A stretch of DNA of 64,000 nt from an uncultured Tenacibaculum sp. (GCA_947498055.1 CANMJA010000016.1:30534-94533), one strand, 5' to 3'; positions 53,715 to 63,059 are shown, numbered from the stretch's first letter. Notes: generated by a model not told the origin, from the letters alone. A program made the numbers and translations.

Positions 53715-54464
53715 TTGGCCATACAATTTCAACATTCTACATCAAAAAAATATTCATTGTCAGGTACATCATGTCAAACTTGCAGCAATGAAAACTGCTT
53801 GATTAAAAGAAATTTAAAATCTAGTTTTACATTAGAACTAGCAAAAACAAAAAATGAAATTAAGTGTAAAAAAGGACAACAGTTTATTTTAGAAGGTGCT
53901 CCTGTTATTGGTCTTTTCTTTATATTACAAGGAAAAGTTAAGGTACTTAGAACTGGAATAAATGGGCGAGAGCAAATTGTTCGTTTTGCAAATACAGGAG
54001 AAATTATTGGACATAGAGGTTTTGGAACTGAAGAGTATTATTCTATAGGAGCTGTGGCTTTGGAAGATACTACTTTGTGTTATTTTTCGAAAGATAGTTT
54101 ACAAAGTACATTACTTAAAGATTCTAAATTTACCTATGATATGATGCTTTTTTATGCCAATGAGCTTAATAAAAGTGAATCTAAAGTAAAAACACTATCT
54201 CAAATGACTGTTAGAGAAAGAGTTGTTGATGCTCTTTTGTATATAAATAGAAAGTTTAAACAAGAGAATAATTACTTAGGTTTGGTTTTAAGTAGGAGAG
54301 AGTATGCCGATTTTGTTGGTACCAGTGAAGAACAAGTAATACGAGTGTTATCTTCTTTAAAAAAGGAAAAACTTATTATTAGTAGCGGAAAAAGAATTAG
54401 AATTCCAGATGTTGCTAAACTTCAAAAAGAAATTTCTGAACATAATTATTACTTACACTGTTAA
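53715..54464 (+). CDS. Crp/Fnr family regulator with FNR-like cysteine cluster
   Basis: A regulator of about 249 residues. The N-terminus has Cys-x2-Cys-x4-Cys (TSCQTCSNENC), and a fourth Cys follows 23 residues later (EIKCKKG), a set that could hold an oxygen- or NO-sensitive [4Fe-4S] cluster as in FNR. Next are a cyclic-nucleotide-binding-like beta roll (about 40-140), the dimer helix and a helix-turn-helix with recognition helix GTSEEQVIRVLSSL, where the family's Glu and Arg are kept. No ATG precedes the cysteines, so TTG at 53715 is my best start; TTG at 53694 or 53757 is possible. Confidence 0.85.
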   Translation: MAIQFQHSTSKKYSLSGTSCQTCSNENCLIKRNLKSSFTLELAKTKNEIKCKKGQQFILEGAPVIGLFFILQGKVKVLRTGINGREQIVRFANTGEIIGHRGFGTEEYYSIGAVALEDTTLCYFSKDSLQSTLLKDSKFTYDMMLFYANELNKSESKVKTLSQMTVRERVVDALLYINRKFKQENNYLGLVLSRREYADFVGTSEEQVIRVLSSLKKEKLIISSGKRIRIPDVAKLQKEISEHNYYLHC

Positions 54465-54645
54465 GAATTCTTATACAATTTACCCTTTACTTCACATAAA
54501 ATACTTAGGTTATTAATATTATATTTTATAAGTATATAATATTGTATTTCAGTTTGTTATTTAAAAAACCTGTTTTTTGTCAGTTTTTTATATAGTATAA
54601 AAAGAGGTTTTTTGTATTGCAAAAAACATATTCTAAAAGAATCAA

Positions 54646-54683
54646 TACTTATACATTTACAAAAAAATAAGTAATAATACTTA
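54646..54683 (+). promoter_or_regulatory. Operator before the nitrate ABC importer
   Basis: TAAGTA-ATAA-TACTTA at 54668-54683, the same 16 bases as before nirB. An extra TACTTA stands at 54646-54651, 22 bp before the palindrome start. The palindrome ends 24 bases before the nrtA-like start codon. Confidence 0.68.
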
Positions 54684-54707
54684 GTAAATCAATTAAACTG
54701 ATTCTAT

Positions 54708-56090
54708 ATGAAACTACAATTAACAAGAATAGTATACACAATATCACTTTCATTATTGCTGTTTGCATGTGGTGGTAATACTAAAAAAGAGACTAAAAGC
54801 ACGAATACAGAGGTTAAAGAAACACCAGTAACTACTTCTGCTATTGAGAAACCACAGTTAACATTTGGTTTTATTAAGTTAACCGATATGGCTCCATTAG
54901 CCATTGCAAAAGAAAAAGGTTTTTTTAAAGAAGAAGGTTTATTTGTTTCTGTAAAAGCACAATCTAATTGGAAAAATGTGTTAGATCGTGTTATAGATGG
55001 ACAGTTAGATGGTTCGCACATGTTAGCTGGACAACCTATTGCTGCTGGAGCAGGTTTTGGTAGACAAGCTAAACTAGTGACTCCTTTTTCTATGGATTTA
55101 AACGGAAATGGTATTACCGTTTCTAATGATGTATGGGCAAAAATGAAACCAAATGTACCAAAAGATAAAGATGGTAAAACAATACATCCTATTAAGGCAG
55201 ATGTGTTAAAGCCAGTAATACAAGGATACAAAAGAGACAATATTCCTTTCAAAATGGGAATGGTATTTCCAGTATCTACACACAATTATGAAATTAGATA
55301 TTGGTTGGCAGCTGCAGGAATTCATCCGGGAATGTATACTGCAGATAATGTTCATGGGCAAATTGATGCTGAAGTACTATTATCTGTAACACCACCACCA
55401 CAAATGCCAGCTACTTTACAATCGGGAACTATACATGGGTATTGTGTAGGAGAGCCTTGGAATCAACAAGCAGTTTTTAAAAGAATAGGAGTACCAGTAG
55501 TAACCAACTATGATATTTGGAAAAACAATCCAGAAAAGGTATTTGTTATGACTAAAAAGTTTGTAGATGAAAACCCGAATACAGCAATAGCAGTAACAAA
55601 AGCTTTAATTAGAGCAGGAAAATGGTTAGATGAACCAGGTAATAGAAAGGAAGCTGTAAAAATACTATCTATGTCTCAATACGTTGGTGCACCAGAAGAA
55701 GTTTTAGCTAATTCTATGACAGGAACTTTCGAATTTGAAAAAGGAGACAAAAGAAGCATGCCAGATTTCAACGTTTTTTACAAATACAATGCTACGTATC
55801 CTTTTTATTCAGATGGAATATGGTTTTTAACGCAAATGCGTAGATGGGGACAAATACCAGAAGCGAAACCAGCTACTTGGTACGAAAAAACAATTAAAGA
55901 AATCTACCGTCCTGATATTTGGAAAAAAGCAGCAGATATTTTAGTTACCGAAGGAAAAATACCAAGTACTGATATACCAAAAACAGATGGTTATAAACCA
56001 GCTACAAAAGATTTTATTGATGGTACTACTTATGATGCTAAAGACCCTATTGGGTATATAAATAGTTTTTCTATTGGTAATAAAAATTAA
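54708..56090 (+). CDS. nrtA: Nitrate-type ABC importer, substrate-binding lipoprotein
   Basis: A lipoprotein of 460 residues of the NrtA/CmpA family. The lipobox is [31 protein letters not shown] is the typical start of the binding fold; [30 protein letters not shown] and [14 protein letters not shown] match nitrate/bicarbonate binders, among which nitrate fits the context. It would be anchored on the periplasmic side of the inner membrane. It is the first gene of a five-gene unit with permease, two ATPases and a porin. Confidence 0.92.
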   Translation: MKLQLTRIVYTISLSLLLFACGGNTKKETKSTNTEVKETPVTTSAIEKPQLTFGFIKLTDMAPLAIAKEKGFFKEEGLFVSVKAQSNWKNVLDRVIDGQLDGSHMLAGQPIAAGAGFGRQAKLVTPFSMDLNGNGITVSNDVWAKMKPNVPKDKDGKTIHPIKADVLKPVIQGYKRDNIPFKMGMVFPVSTHNYEIRYWLAAAGIHPGMYTADNVHGQIDAEVLLSVTPPPQMPATLQSGTIHGYCVGEPWNQQAVFKRIGVPVVTNYDIWKNNPEKVFVMTKKFVDENPNTAIAVTKALIRAGKWLDEPGNRKEAVKILSMSQYVGAPEEVLANSMTGTFEFEKGDKRSMPDFNVFYKYNATYPFYSDGIWFLTQMRRWGQIPEAKPATWYEKTIKEIYRPDIWKKAADILVTEGKIPSTDIPKTDGYKPATKDFIDGTTYDAKDPIGYINSFSIGNKN

Positions 56091-56111
56091 TTCAAAGTAA
56101 AAAAGTATAAA

Positions 56112-57212
56112 ATGGCACAAGATATTGTACTTAAAGAAAATAAAAAAAGTATGGTTTTTTTAAAACCAATAACTACTATTTTTAAAGGAAAATTATCTAA
56201 AGAAAAATGGTTGCTTTCTGCAAAGAAAACAGGAATTACTTTAGCTTCCGTCTTGTTATTTTTAATTTTATGGCATTTTGGTTCTCAGGCTCTTTACAAC
56301 AAAGAAGCTAATTACAAAATAAATAAAACGTTAAAAGAGCAAGGTGCTGCTGCGGCAGAGGCTGAGAGAGCTTGTATTTATTCAGGAGAAAATAACTGTC
56401 AGCCTAATACATTACCGTCTCCTTTACAAGTATGGCAATCGTTACAATTATTAATTGCAGATCATTATGTTATTAAGGCAGATAAAAAAGCTTTTGAAGA
56501 GAAAATGTTTGCTACCAATGAAGCGTTAGCAGCAAAAGGGAAAAAGAAAATAACATATACTGGTAGACCTTCGTTTATAGATATTGTTTTAACAAGTATT
56601 AAAACTGTTTTTGCCGGATTTTTACTAGCATTATTAATAGCAGTGCCTATCGGAATTGTTATTGGATTAAGTCCGTTTTTAAAAAGTGCCTTTAATTGGT
56701 TTATACAAATTTTTAAACCAGTTTCTCCAGTAGTTTGGTATTTATTGGTTTTTATGATTGTTAAAACATTGTATATAGGAAATAGTTCCGATAATTCGTT
56801 TGTAATTTCTTTTATAAGTGTTGGTTTATGTGCTATGTGGGCAACACTAGTGAATACAGCTATGGGAGTTGCTTCTGTAGATAAAGATTATATAAACGTA
56901 GCTAAAGTGCTAAAATTAGGAACTTTTCAAAAAATATTTAAAATAATACTTCCTTCTTCTTTACCATTAATTTTTACAGGACTTCGAATCACACTTTCGG
57001 TTGCTTGGATGGTTTTAATTGCCATAGAATTACTAGCACAAAGTCCTGGTTTAGGGTTATTTGTTTGGGAAGAATTTCAAAATGGAGCTAACGATTCTAA
57101 TTCAAAAATAATCGTAGCCATGTTTGTAATTGGAATTATAGGGTTTTTATTAGATAGAATTATGCTTTCTGTGCAGCAAATGGTTTCTTTTAATAAAAAT
57201 GAAGCTATCTAA
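56112..57212 (+). CDS. nrtB: Nitrate-type ABC importer, permease
   Basis: A membrane protein of 366 residues. One helix near 45-65 is followed by a long extracytoplasmic insert (about 70-150) and then five helices. The EAA loop that contacts the ATPases reads VAKVLKLGTFQKIFKIILPSS. The insert is longer than in cyanobacterial NrtB. The gene starts 21 bases after the binding-protein gene. Confidence 0.9.
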   Translation: MAQDIVLKENKKSMVFLKPITTIFKGKLSKEKWLLSAKKTGITLASVLLFLILWHFGSQALYNKEANYKINKTLKEQGAAAAEAERACIYSGENNCQPNTLPSPLQVWQSLQLLIADHYVIKADKKAFEEKMFATNEALAAKGKKKITYTGRPSFIDIVLTSIKTVFAGFLLALLIAVPIGIVIGLSPFLKSAFNWFIQIFKPVSPVVWYLLVFMIVKTLYIGNSSDNSFVISFISVGLCAMWATLVNTAMGVASVDKDYINVAKVLKLGTFQKIFKIILPSSLPLIFTGLRITLSVAWMVLIAIELLAQSPGLGLFVWEEFQNGANDSNSKIIVAMFVIGIIGFLLDRIMLSVQQMVSFNKNEAI

Positions 57213-57232
57213 TTAATCTATAAAAAAGAATT

Positions 57233-58084
57233 ATGGCGTATTTAGAATTAAAGAATATATATAAGAACTATGGTTCAGGAGATGCTACTACAGAAGTACT
57301 TTCCGATATAAACTTAACCATTGAAGAAGGAGAATTTGTTGCAATTGTAGGTTTTACAGGAAGTGGAAAAACGACTTTAGTGAATCTTATTAATGGGTTA
57401 ATAACTCCTACTAGCGGACAAGTTATATGTAAAGGGAAAGAAGTGAAAGAAACGAGTCATGAACGTGGTGTTATATTTCAAAATTACTCCTTATTGCCAT
57501 GGTTAACAGTTGGTCAAAATATATTTATGGCTGTTAAAGAAGCTTTTCCTAAAAAAACAAAAGAAGCACTTAACACAATAGTAGAAGAATATGTAGAAAT
57601 GGTTCGCTTAACACCAGCAATAAACAAAAGACCAAAAGAATTATCAGGTGGTATGAGACAAAGAGTAGCGGTAGCTAGAGCTTTAGCAATGAAACCTGAA
57701 ATGATTATTATGGATGAACCTTTGGGTGCTTTAGATGCTTTAACTCGTGGAGACTTACAAGACGAAATTTTAAATATTTGGGGAAAAGATAAAAGAACTG
57801 CTTTGCTAATTACAAACGATGTTGATGAAGGAATTTATATGGCAGATAGAATTATTCCTTTACGTCCTGGTCCTAAAGCAACATTAGGACCAGAATTTAA
57901 AATTGACATTCCGAGGCCAAGAGATAAAACGGCTCTAAATGATGATAAGAATTTTAAAGATACTCGAAATGCTATTATAGAATATTTAATGGATATAGGA
58001 GATGCCAGAAAATCAGAAATTCAAGAGCAAATAATATTACCTGAGTTAGAACCAAAAAGTTTTGTTGGATATTTTAAAAGCTAA
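57233..58084 (+). CDS. nrtC: Nitrate-type ABC importer, ATPase 1
   Basis: A nucleotide-binding subunit of 283 residues with Walker A VGFTGSGKTT, Q-loop FQNYSLLPW, signature LSGGMRQR, Walker B MIIMDEPLGALD. The H-loop reads LITNDVDEG, i.e. Asn in place of the usual His, so this subunit may be the less active one of the pair. It lacks the C-terminal binding-protein-like domain of cyanobacterial NrtC. The second ATPase follows after 4 bases. Confidence 0.9.
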   Translation: MAYLELKNIYKNYGSGDATTEVLSDINLTIEEGEFVAIVGFTGSGKTTLVNLINGLITPTSGQVICKGKEVKETSHERGVIFQNYSLLPWLTVGQNIFMAVKEAFPKKTKEALNTIVEEYVEMVRLTPAINKRPKELSGGMRQRVAVARALAMKPEMIIMDEPLGALDALTRGDLQDEILNIWGKDKRTALLITNDVDEGIYMADRIIPLRPGPKATLGPEFKIDIPRPRDKTALNDDKNFKDTRNAIIEYLMDIGDARKSEIQEQIILPELEPKSFVGYFKS

Positions 58085-58088
58085 AAAA

Positions 58089-58907
58089 ATGAATGTAAGT
58101 ACAATTTTAAAAGAAACAGAAAACGGACTTTTTCCTCCTTCTAAAATAATGTTAGATTTAAAAGATTTAAAAAAAGTATATCCAACACCAAAAGGAGATT
58201 ATGTGGTGTTAGAAAATTTAAATCTTCAAATTCTAAAAGAAGAATTCATTACTATTATTGGGCATTCAGGCTGTGGTAAAACAACCATGCTTTCTATGAT
58301 TGCTGGTTTAAATGAAATCTCTGGAGGTAACATCGCTGTTTTAGGTAAACATATTAAAGGGCCTGGACCAGATAGAGGTGTTATTTTTCAATCTCCTAGT
58401 TTAATGCCTTGGATGACGTCTTTACAAAATGTATTACTTGGTGTAAAGCAAGTTTTTCCGCATGCAACAAAATCGCAAAGAAATGATATTGCAAAATATT
58501 ATTTACAAAAAGTAGGTTTAGAAAATGCTTTCTATAAAAAAGCTAGTGAATTATCTCAAGGAATGCAACAAAGGGTTGGTATTGCCAGGGCATTTGCTAT
58601 AAAACCCAAAGTATTATTGTTAGATGAACCTTTTGGTATGTTAGATTCATTAACTAGGGGAGAACTACAAGATATTCTTATAGAAATATGGAATAAAGAA
58701 AAAATTACGGCTGTTATGATTACGCACGACGTAGATGAAGCTATTTTCTTAGCAGACAGAGTGGTAATGATGACTAGTGGTCCTAGAGCTAAAATAGGTA
58801 GCATATTAAATGTAGACTTTGAAAGGCCTAGAACGCGTAAAACAGTATTAGAACATACCAATTATTATGACTATAGAAAACAATTAATTGACTTTTTAGA
58901 ACATTAA
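58089..58907 (+). CDS. nrtD: Nitrate-type ABC importer, ATPase 2
   Basis: A nucleotide-binding subunit of 272 residues from the ATG at 58089, just behind the previous stop; an in-frame TTG at 58062 lies inside the upstream gene. It has Walker A IGHSGCGKTT, Q-loop FQSPSLMPW, signature LSQGMQQR (Gly replaced by Gln in the usual LSGG), Walker B LLLDEPFGMLD and the H-loop MITHDVDEA. With the neighbour it should form an asymmetric ATPase dimer: one has an altered switch residue, the other an altered signature. Confidence 0.9.
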   Translation: MNVSTILKETENGLFPPSKIMLDLKDLKKVYPTPKGDYVVLENLNLQILKEEFITIIGHSGCGKTTMLSMIAGLNEISGGNIAVLGKHIKGPGPDRGVIFQSPSLMPWMTSLQNVLLGVKQVFPHATKSQRNDIAKYYLQKVGLENAFYKKASELSQGMQQRVGIARAFAIKPKVLLLDEPFGMLDSLTRGELQDILIEIWNKEKITAVMITHDVDEAIFLADRVVMMTSGPRAKIGSILNVDFERPRTRKTVLEHTNYYDYRKQLIDFLEH

Positions 58908-58931
58908 AAATAATTCAAATAAGATCTTCAC

Positions 58932-60191
58932 ATGAAAAATAATTTTATACTATTTATACTTTTAGCACTAGTAACACAATTTGTGCAAGCACAATTTACT
59001 TTAGATGGAGAATTTCGTCCAAGAACCGAATATAGAAATGGCTATGGAAATATTATAGCTGAAGATGCAAACGCAGGTTTTGGCTTATCTACAAGAGTTA
59101 GAGTTAATGCAGGCTACAAAATAGATGCGTACACATTTTATCTAAGTATGCAAGATGTATTAACTTGGGGAGAAAATAGACAATTACTAATACAAGATGC
59201 AAATAATTCTTTTAGCATTTTTCAAGCTTGGGCAGAAATTAATATTGGTAATGGTTGGACTACAAAAATTGGTAGACAAACAATAGATTATGATGATCAA
59301 CGTATTATGGGAAGCGTTGGATGGGCGCAACAAGCTCGTAATCATGATGCTGCATTAATCAAATACAAAAAAAATAAATTTTTATTAGATATTGGTTTAG
59401 CTTTCAATCAAGATAAATCAAATATTTCAGGGTTTTCTTCTGTGGGAACAGATTTTACTACTGCTGGCTTTTTTACTTATAAAGCAATGCAATATTTGTA
59501 TTTAAAACAAAAATGGGATCATTTTTCTGCTAGCTTATTAGCTCTTAATACTACTTTTCAAGATTTATTAACAGATGGTAGCTCTGCAGGAACAACTAGT
59601 GATTTAGTTACTATAGGATCGCATATAAAATATAAAAAAGACAAATTCAGTTTGCATTCTAATTTATTTTATCAAACAGGAAAAAGGCAAGGAGGAGTAG
59701 ATGTAGGTGCTTATTTGGGTAGTTTAGATTTGAATTATAAAATTGCTCCAAAAGTTGGTCTTGGTATTGGTGCTGAAATTATTAGCGGAAGAAAAGATGA
59801 TTCAGCTGCATTTTTTCCTTTATATGGTACAAATCATAAGTTTAATGGTTTTATGGATTATTTTTATGTAGGAAATCATGCAAACTCAATAGGTTTAGTA
59901 GATATTCATGCTAGTGCTAAGTTTAATTTAAGTAAGAAATCATCTCTTTTAGTAAAAGCACTTAATTTTAGTGGTGCTGAAGCATTAGCTAGTGGAGAAA
60001 AATCGTTAGGTACAGAAATGGATTTTGTTTATACTACTAAAATAAAAGGGGCTAAGTTACAAGTAGGATATTCACATATGTTTTTATCAGATGGAATGTA
60101 TGAACTTAAAGGAGTTGCAGAAAATGTAGCTGCAGATGTACAAAATTGGGCTTGGGTTATGCTTACTATAAAACCAAAGTTTTTAAACTAG
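58932..60191 (+). CDS. Outer-membrane porin, alginate-export family
   Basis: A protein of 419 residues with a signal peptide (MKNNFILFILLALVTQFVQAQ) and a barrel of the Alginate_exp type (FTLDGEFRPRTEYRNGYGN, TKIGRQTIDYDDQRIMGS near the start). It ends in an aromatic-rich strand. Family members export alginate or act as anion-selective channels. Its place 24 bases after the importer ATPase suggests that it lets nitrate or nitrite through the outer membrane; that is inferred from context only. Confidence 0.82.
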   Translation: MKNNFILFILLALVTQFVQAQFTLDGEFRPRTEYRNGYGNIIAEDANAGFGLSTRVRVNAGYKIDAYTFYLSMQDVLTWGENRQLLIQDANNSFSIFQAWAEINIGNGWTTKIGRQTIDYDDQRIMGSVGWAQQARNHDAALIKYKKNKFLLDIGLAFNQDKSNISGFSSVGTDFTTAGFFTYKAMQYLYLKQKWDHFSASLLALNTTFQDLLTDGSSAGTTSDLVTIGSHIKYKKDKFSLHSNLFYQTGKRQGGVDVGAYLGSLDLNYKIAPKVGLGIGAEIISGRKDDSAAFFPLYGTNHKFNGFMDYFYVGNHANSIGLVDIHASAKFNLSKKSSLLVKALNFSGAEALASGEKSLGTEMDFVYTTKIKGAKLQVGYSHMFLSDGMYELKGVAENVAADVQNWAWVMLTIKPKFLN

Positions 60192-60227
60192 TTAGTAGTA
60201 GATTGTAAATATTTTATTAATCATTTT

Positions 60228-60275
60228 AACATATTTTGAGAGTTATTTATCTATAACTCTCAAAATATGTTTTTT
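60228..60275 (+). terminator. Long perfect terminator of the nitrate importer operon
   Basis: Perfect 18-bp arms (60229-60246 and 60253-60270), extendable by one pair, with a 6-base loop and a T-run. Confidence 0.88.
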
Positions 60276-60509
60276 GTATTATAAGCATACTATTATTTTA
60301 TTTTTTTGTGAAATTAATGTTAAAAAAATCAATTATTTATATAAAAAAGTGATTTGTTCAGTTTTAGTGCAGTATTAAAAAAACCAGTAAACTATGGTAT
60401 TTGTAAATTTATGGTGTTGTTTTTTTATAAATAATAAAAATGATGTTGAATAATTGAATAATTGAAAAAATCAACACACAAACCTCAAATTAACCTTAAA
60501 TTAAAACAA
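60276..60509. other. Leader and promoter region of the agarase gene
   Basis: About 230 bases without a gene. The short direct repeat GAATAATT(G) occurs twice near 60446-60465. No exact TAnnTTTG box is visible; TAAATTTA near 60405 is one base off. Confidence 0.35.
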
Positions 60510-62408
60510 ATGAAGAAATTACTATTATTATGTCTTATGCTATTTTTAAGTATAGGAATGGACGCTCAATATGATTGGGATAATATTGCTATTCCAGCAA
60601 ACGCAGGCAATGGTAAAAAATGGCAATTACAAGAAACACCATCTGATGACTTTAACTATAATTTTAATGCAACGTCTCAAAATAAAGATTTTGGACCTGC
60701 AGGAAATAATTTAAAATGGAATAATTTTTATCATAATAGTTGGACAGGTCCTGGAGCAACTGTATGGAAAAGAAACCATGTATCTGTTAAAAATGGAAAG
60801 CTGAATATATGGGCCTCTAGAAGATTTAAAGCTAATGGAGAACCCTATACAAAAACATTTGAATTTGGAGGTAATAATATTACCAAACCAGAAACTATGT
60901 CAGGATGCATAACCTCTAAAACACGTGTAAAATTCCCTGTGTTTATAGAAGCTAGTATCGATATAATGAAATCTTCTTTGGCAACAGATATTTGGTTACT
61001 AAGTCCAGATGACAAAGAAGAAATAGATATTATTGAGTGCTATGGAGGAAAAGGAAATGATAATAGAAATGCATTTTTTGCAGAAAGAATTCATTTAAGC
61101 CATCATGTATTCAATAGACCTCAAAATTTTAGAGATTATCAACCAAGAGATAACAACAGTTGGTTTAGAAGAAATGGTGTAACCGAATGGGGTGGTAGAA
61201 CTGTTAGAATTGGAGTAAACTGGAAATCGGCTAATGTTATTGAGTATTATATTGATGGAAGATTAGAAAGAGTTTTAGATGATAAAGCGATAGCAACTAG
61301 ACTACCAAATGGCACATGGCAGTACACATATCCAGATGGTTTTACAGGTAGCGGTATAAATAGGGTAGTAGCCCTAGAAAATGGATTTCAAAAAATGAAA
61401 GTAGCTTCCACTTCTAGTAACTTTAATCAAAACAATTTAAATCAAGCCAAAAATCTTTCTAGATTAGGAGTTATAGATCCTTTTAATTATTTAGGAACTA
61501 ACGGTAGGCTTTCTAGAGAACTAGATATCATAATAAATGTAGAAGATCAATCATGGCAAGCAGCAGCAGATAGATCTGCAAATGATCAAGAGATAAAAAA
61601 TCGTGCGAATAATACATTAAAGGTTGATTGGATTAGAGTTTACAAGCCTGTGAATGTTTCAGGTGGTGGAGGCAGTAGCAACAATTCCTTTTTTTATATT
61701 GAAAATAGGAGAACAAGAAAGTTTATACGTCCACGAATTGATGCAGAAAATAGTCAGGTAGTACAAGCTCCTAGATCTTTTACTGGCGCTTATACACAAT
61801 GGGAAATGGTTTCTGTTGATAATACTTATTTTCATTTAAAAAACAAAAAAACTGGTAAATATTTAAGACCTGAAACTACAGCTAATAATTCACCTTTAAT
61901 ACAAACTAACACTGCAACAAAGTACAATTGGATAACACAATGGGAAAAAGTTAATACCAATAATGGTTATTTTCATTTAAGAAGTAGATGGACTTATAAA
62001 TATTTTAAACCCAGAGGAAATGACGATTTAGGAAATCAAACGGGAAATAATTATGGCCTTCAACTGGTTCCTAATTCATCTTTAGACACTCAATGGAAAT
62101 TCAATAATGTATCTTCAAGAAGATCTGTAACTGAAATAGTAAATACAGGAGATTCTAAAATTGAAACAGCAAATCAAAATGAGTTTCATTTTTATCCTAA
62201 CCCAGCTTCAGATATCATTACTATTAAAACAGGAACTAGCAATAGTCATATAACTATAAAAGATGTAACAGGAAAATTAGTAAAATCTGCAGATCTACCC
62301 AAAAATAGTACTCAAGAAATCTCTGTTTCTAATTTGGATTCTGGTATTTATCTAATAGAATATAAAGTAGATGGAAAAAGAGTTACTAAAAAAATGGCAA
62401 TAAAATAA
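60510..62408 (+). CDS. Secreted GH16 beta-agarase with beta-trefoil and type IX sorting domain
   Basis: An enzyme of 632 residues that should cleave beta-1,4 bonds in agarose. I use the ATG at 60510, which starts the signal peptide MKKLLLLCLMLFLSIGMDAQ; an upstream TTG would precede it. The GH16 domain (about 22-385) has the catalytic ExDxxE with Glu171, Asp173 and Glu176. A linker leads to a beta-trefoil, RICIN/fascin-like binding module with three repeats (FFYIENRRTRKFIRP, YFHLKNKKTGKYLRP, YFHLRSRWTYKYFKP; about 395-545). The end (about 560-632, FYPNPASD) is a type A T9SS sorting domain. No SusC/SusD genes are near. Confidence 0.92.
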   Translation: MKKLLLLCLMLFLSIGMDAQYDWDNIAIPANAGNGKKWQLQETPSDDFNYNFNATSQNKDFGPAGNNLKWNNFYHNSWTGPGATVWKRNHVSVKNGKLNIWASRRFKANGEPYTKTFEFGGNNITKPETMSGCITSKTRVKFPVFIEASIDIMKSSLATDIWLLSPDDKEEIDIIECYGGKGNDNRNAFFAERIHLSHHVFNRPQNFRDYQPRDNNSWFRRNGVTEWGGRTVRIGVNWKSANVIEYYIDGRLERVLDDKAIATRLPNGTWQYTYPDGFTGSGINRVVALENGFQKMKVASTSSNFNQNNLNQAKNLSRLGVIDPFNYLGTNGRLSRELDIIINVEDQSWQAAADRSANDQEIKNRANNTLKVDWIRVYKPVNVSGGGGSSNNSFFYIENRRTRKFIRPRIDAENSQVVQAPRSFTGAYTQWEMVSVDNTYFHLKNKKTGKYLRPETTANNSPLIQTNTATKYNWITQWEKVNTNNGYFHLRSRWTYKYFKPRGNDDLGNQTGNNYGLQLVPNSSLDTQWKFNNVSSRRSVTEIVNTGDSKIETANQNEFHFYPNPASDIITIKTGTSNSHITIKDVTGKLVKSADLPKNSTQEISVSNLDSGIYLIEYKVDGKRVTKKMAIK

Positions 62409-62441
62409 ACATTCTATTTTTATTATTTTAAAAAAAACAAA

Positions 62442-62477
62442 AAAAACTCCTTAGTAAGAATTTATTAAGGAGTTTTT
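62442..62477 (+). terminator. Rho-independent terminator of the agarase gene
   Basis: 12-bp arms AAAAACTCCTTA (62442-62453) and TAAGGAGTTTTT (62466-62477) with a 12-base loop. Confidence 0.88.
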
Positions 62478-62486
62478 ATTAAAGCG

Positions 62487-62506
62487 AAATTGCCAAGTGG
62501 CAATTT
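62487..62506. repeat. 20-bp palindrome
   Basis: AAATTGCCA/TGGCAATTT around a 2-base centre, directly after the agarase terminator. Confidence 0.6.
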
Positions 62507-63059
62507 TACATAATGTTTAATTATAGCTACAAATTAATAGTTCGAATGTTTATTGAGAATCGTTTATTTCAAAAAAGTTGAACCATTGTACAGAATATTA
62601 AATTCTCGCGAATGCTAAAAAATGAATGTTTAATTACCCAAGTCTACAGTTTATATAGAAACGAGAACATTCTGAGATATTTTACATAATATAGAATTAT
62701 AACTCACAAACTATATTATCAAGGCTAAAGCGTAAACACAATACAGTTTGTACTATAATGTTCTGCGTATGTAAGTCTGCTTGGGTAAAAAGCTTTTTAC
62801 GACTCTAATTTTCTTTAATTTTTTTCTTCTCAAATGTTTCTTTAAAAATGTAATGGAATACGCTTTGCCCAAAGCGACGATAGGAGAGAGGTGGGAATGT
62901 GTATGTAATGGGAATATAATATTTAATTTTTAATTGATTACGGAAAACCGTAGAAAGTTACTTGTTAAAATTCTTTATATTGTGTGGTGGAATTATAGAC
63001 TTCTTCCTATCTACAAATTCCGATTAAATATTATAACTAAAGAATCATCCAATCATTAT
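62507..63059. other. Structured non-coding region
   Basis: No gene that I can support. TTACCCAAG at 62635-62643 is matched by CTTGGGTAA at 62781-62789. Inside, AGAACATT (62665-62672) pairs with AATGTTCT (62758-62765) and ACAAACT (62707-62713) with AGTTTGT (62746-62752), so the 155 bases can fold into a nested structure. A separate perfect palindrome, CGCTTTG-CC-CAAAGCG, is at 62861-62876. It may be an RNA, an old mobile-element remnant or an island border. Confidence 0.45.

Noticed and set aside
37940..54683. Reading the palindromes as NtcA sites (GTA-N8-TAC)
   Set aside because: The distance between GTA and TAC is four bases here, not eight, so the cyanobacterial NtcA rule does not fit.
62635..62789. 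Integron attC site
   Set aside because: The nested arms look suggestive, but the core sites with conserved AAC/GTT are missing and no integron integrase or cassette is present.
62934..63059. N-terminal extension of the OLD-type ATPase from a TTG
   Set aside because: OLD-family proteins start directly at the YLSKLKIKNFRG-like strand; the extension has no similarity that I recognise and no start context.
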